DNA from: Desertivirga xinjiangensis
GTDB lineage: Bacteria > Bacteroidota > Bacteroidia > Sphingobacteriales > Sphingobacteriaceae
Assembly (NCBI RefSeq): GCF_024436435.1
Contig: NZ_JAFMZP010000010.1
Location: 62,001 to 126,000 of the forward strand
Length of the DNA: 64,000 bases
Direction: 5' to 3'
Positions 63,131-64,000 of the stretch are shown piece after piece (within the stretch, counting starts at the first letter, position 1; the number at the start of each line of letters is the position of its first letter). Made by a program: the position numbers and the translations under genes. The notes under the pieces were generated by a model, which made no database searches, was not told where the DNA came from, and saw only the letters and a list, made by a program, of their open reading frames with translations.

Positions 63131-63594
63131 TGACTCAGAATTTCTGCTCCCAGAATCAATATGATAGATTTCATAAAAGCTTGGACATCTATGGTTGATA
63201 GGGCTTTGTCCAGGAGTACCGCTAATGTTTTGTCATCGACCCATCTCAACTCCTCTAAAAGCTCCTTAGAGGGCTCGTTTCGGTCATTTTGAATAGCAAC
63301 TGCAGCAATATAAATGAAGTCATCTGTGTGATCATGAGACCCTTTCATGATAGCAGTCATAATCCCAGATTCTAAAATTGAAGATGGGATATTCAGAGCT
63401 TTACAGGCTATTTTATACCTGTTACCGACCAGAATCGGGCGTAACTCATAAGACATGATTTGCTTCTTTTTTAACCTGAGTTTAACCAAAAGCTTGTCTA
63501 AAAATGTCTTGGGTTCTATAGTGAATTCTAGCCTATCTGATGCGCTATCGGTAAGGATGCCGCTAGCATTAGACAGTACATTTTTCTCTTCCAT
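63106..63594 (-). CDS. Tail assembly chaperone (lambda gpG-like)
   Basis: A 162-residue protein that reads as a soluble helical protein: FTIEPKTFLDKLLVKLRLKKKQ, then ILVGNRYKIACKALNIPSSILES and ELLEELRWVDDKTLAVLLDKALSTIDVQAFMKSIILI (partly quoted). Position directly upstream of the tape measure is that of gpG-type chaperones, and a second, -1 frame follows (see the extension). Near its end are codons Q155-K156-K157 (CAG AAA AAA), the possible slip site. It ends with V-S-P-T-D. Assignment rests on place and on the frameshift pair, not on a sequence family I can name. Confidence 0.65.
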   Translation of the reverse strand: MEEKNVLSNASGILTDSASDRLEFTIEPKTFLDKLLVKLRLKKKQIMSYELRPILVGNRYKIACKALNIPSSILESGIMTAIMKGSHDHTDDFIYIAAVAIQNDRNEPSKELLEELRWVDDKTLAVLLDKALSTIDVQAFMKSIILILGAEILSQKKVSPTD

Positions 63595-63680
63595 GCCTTA
63601 AAATTACCGCAGATAAAACGAGTAAGGCTGCCATCTTAACCGCAAGACATTAATATTCAAAGATGTTTATAGAATAATAG

Positions 63681-63702
63681 AAAAAGCCCCCAGATGGAGG
63701 CT
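63681..63702 (-). terminator. Terminator-like hairpin between major tail protein and chaperone genes
   Basis: On the minus strand AGCC-T-CC pairs with GG-G-GGCT (one mismatch) with a 4-base loop, followed by T5. It could reduce transcription into the chaperone and tape measure genes relative to the abundant major tail protein. Confidence 0.6.
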
Positions 63703-63728
63703 AATTCATGAAAGGAAAGAGTATAATA

Positions 63729-64000
63729 CTAAGCCGCTACACCGAATACAATATTCCATGGAGCTGTTGCAGCCTTAGTTGGAATTAATACAGTACCGGT
63801 CCAGTTAATTTGGCCTAATCTGGTCTTGTCAAATGTCGCTTCCAGCGCACCTGAAAGCTTCATACGAACAAAGTTGAACTTGATACCAGACTTAGTTTCC
63901 GCCACAACAGACTTCTCTATGCTGGGTACAACTCCATCAACAGGTGCCGACCAGGTTTTATTTTCTCCTGTCCCTGTTACGGTGCCTCCAAACAATAGAA
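63729..64000 (-). CDS. Major tail protein, partial (5' end outside window)
   Basis: The last ~90 residues of a protein whose frame stays open to the right edge; the first start-like codon (TTG, 63995) is therefore not credited. The visible part is beta-strand rich with LSGALEATFDKTRLGQINWTGTVLIPTKAA (partly quoted), typical of the tail-tube fold. It is separated from the chaperone gene by a terminator-like hairpin, as expected for a protein needed in many copies. Tail-tube identity is inferred from place and size. Confidence 0.7.
   Translation of the reverse strand, partial: LLFGGTVTGTGENKTWSAPVDGVVPSIEKSVVAETKSGIKFNFVRMKLSGALEATFDKTRLGQINWTGTVLIPTKAATAPWNIVFGVAA

Larger units (their letters stand above)
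49715..64000. mobile_element. Prophage (left end and tail/lysis modules; continues past right edge)
   Basis: Begins at the 3' half of tRNA-Ser copy 2 (candidate attL) and contains in order integrase, lysis cassette, two cargo genes and a leftward tail module ending in a partial major tail protein. Head, packaging, replication and regulatory genes, and attR, must lie beyond 64000. The long tape measure plus a G/GT-like chaperone pair indicates a siphovirus with a flexible tail. The right attachment site should carry a copy of the T-arm/acceptor sequence. Confidence 0.9.

Overview
The window looks like a piece of a Bacteroidota chromosome, most likely from the Sphingobacteriaceae (Pedobacter/Mucilaginibacter type). 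The evidence is sequence style and gene content: many genes carry the Bacteroidota promoter signature TAnnTTTG (with TTG/TTTG about 19 bases upstream) and lack Shine-Dalgarno sequences. Families common in this group are present, including OmpP1/FadL-like porins, DUF2911, DUF2807 (GIN), DUF4468, TIGR02757 and a CvfB-like S1 protein. The genus is an inference; no rRNA or other species marker is in the window.

From 1 to about 49.6 kb the content is ordinary chromosome. The left part (1-10.4 kb) has envelope proteins, a UbiD-type decarboxylase, a histone-deacetylase-fold hydrolase, a PQQ-type sugar dehydrogenase, a single-domain response regulator and an OsmC peroxidase. ruvB and mscL follow. A tightly packed leftward operon (16.4 to 12.0 kb) holds folB, a GlcD-type FAD oxidase, an MgtC-type membrane protein, a trans-sulfuration PLP enzyme and TIGR02757. 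A leftward pair (20.5-17.8 kb) joins a GH13 alpha-glucosidase to a BadF/GlcNAc-kinase-type sugar kinase. At 20.5-31 kb there are a YdcF protein, a CPA2 antiporter with two RCK_C domains, a CvfB-like protein, ddl, and a rightward operon (PASTA protein, rhodanese, mltG, thioesterase, YihY) that touches cell-wall synthesis. A tRNA-Ser(UGA) at 32.1 kb is followed by DinB and M23-like genes, sbcC/sbcD, a small-protein locus at 39.6-40.1 kb, a mutS-NlpC/P60-TlpA-redoxin operon, a SGNH hydrolase, a cell-wall amidase, a GIN lipoprotein, a pentadecapeptide-like repeat surface protein and a GDPD phosphodiesterase.

A second, nearly identical tRNA-Ser(UGA) sits at 49.7 kb, and a prophage begins directly at its 3' end and runs off the right edge. 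Its order is: tyrosine integrase (+); a leftward lysis block (small membrane protein, GH24 endolysin with a peptidoglycan-binding domain, two-TM holin-like protein, probable one-gene spanin); two rightward secreted-protein genes that look like lysogenic-conversion cargo; then the leftward tail module (fibre/hub-like protein, beta-helix tailspike, CBM-bearing protein, small tail protein, tape measure, tail assembly chaperone, partial major tail protein). Between the chaperone gene and the tape measure I find a 79-codon open frame with no start codon of its own. It lies in the -1 frame after a GAAAAAA run, exactly where lambda-like phages make their G/GT frameshift product.

The points most worth following are this putative programmed frameshift, the probable u-spanin, the locus of two tiny membrane proteins (one with a perfect promoter and a terminator-like hairpin between promoter and start codon), the tRNA-Ser duplication with its prophage junction, and a family of GC-rich palindromes between convergent genes. 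I see no CRISPR array, insertion sequence or rRNA.
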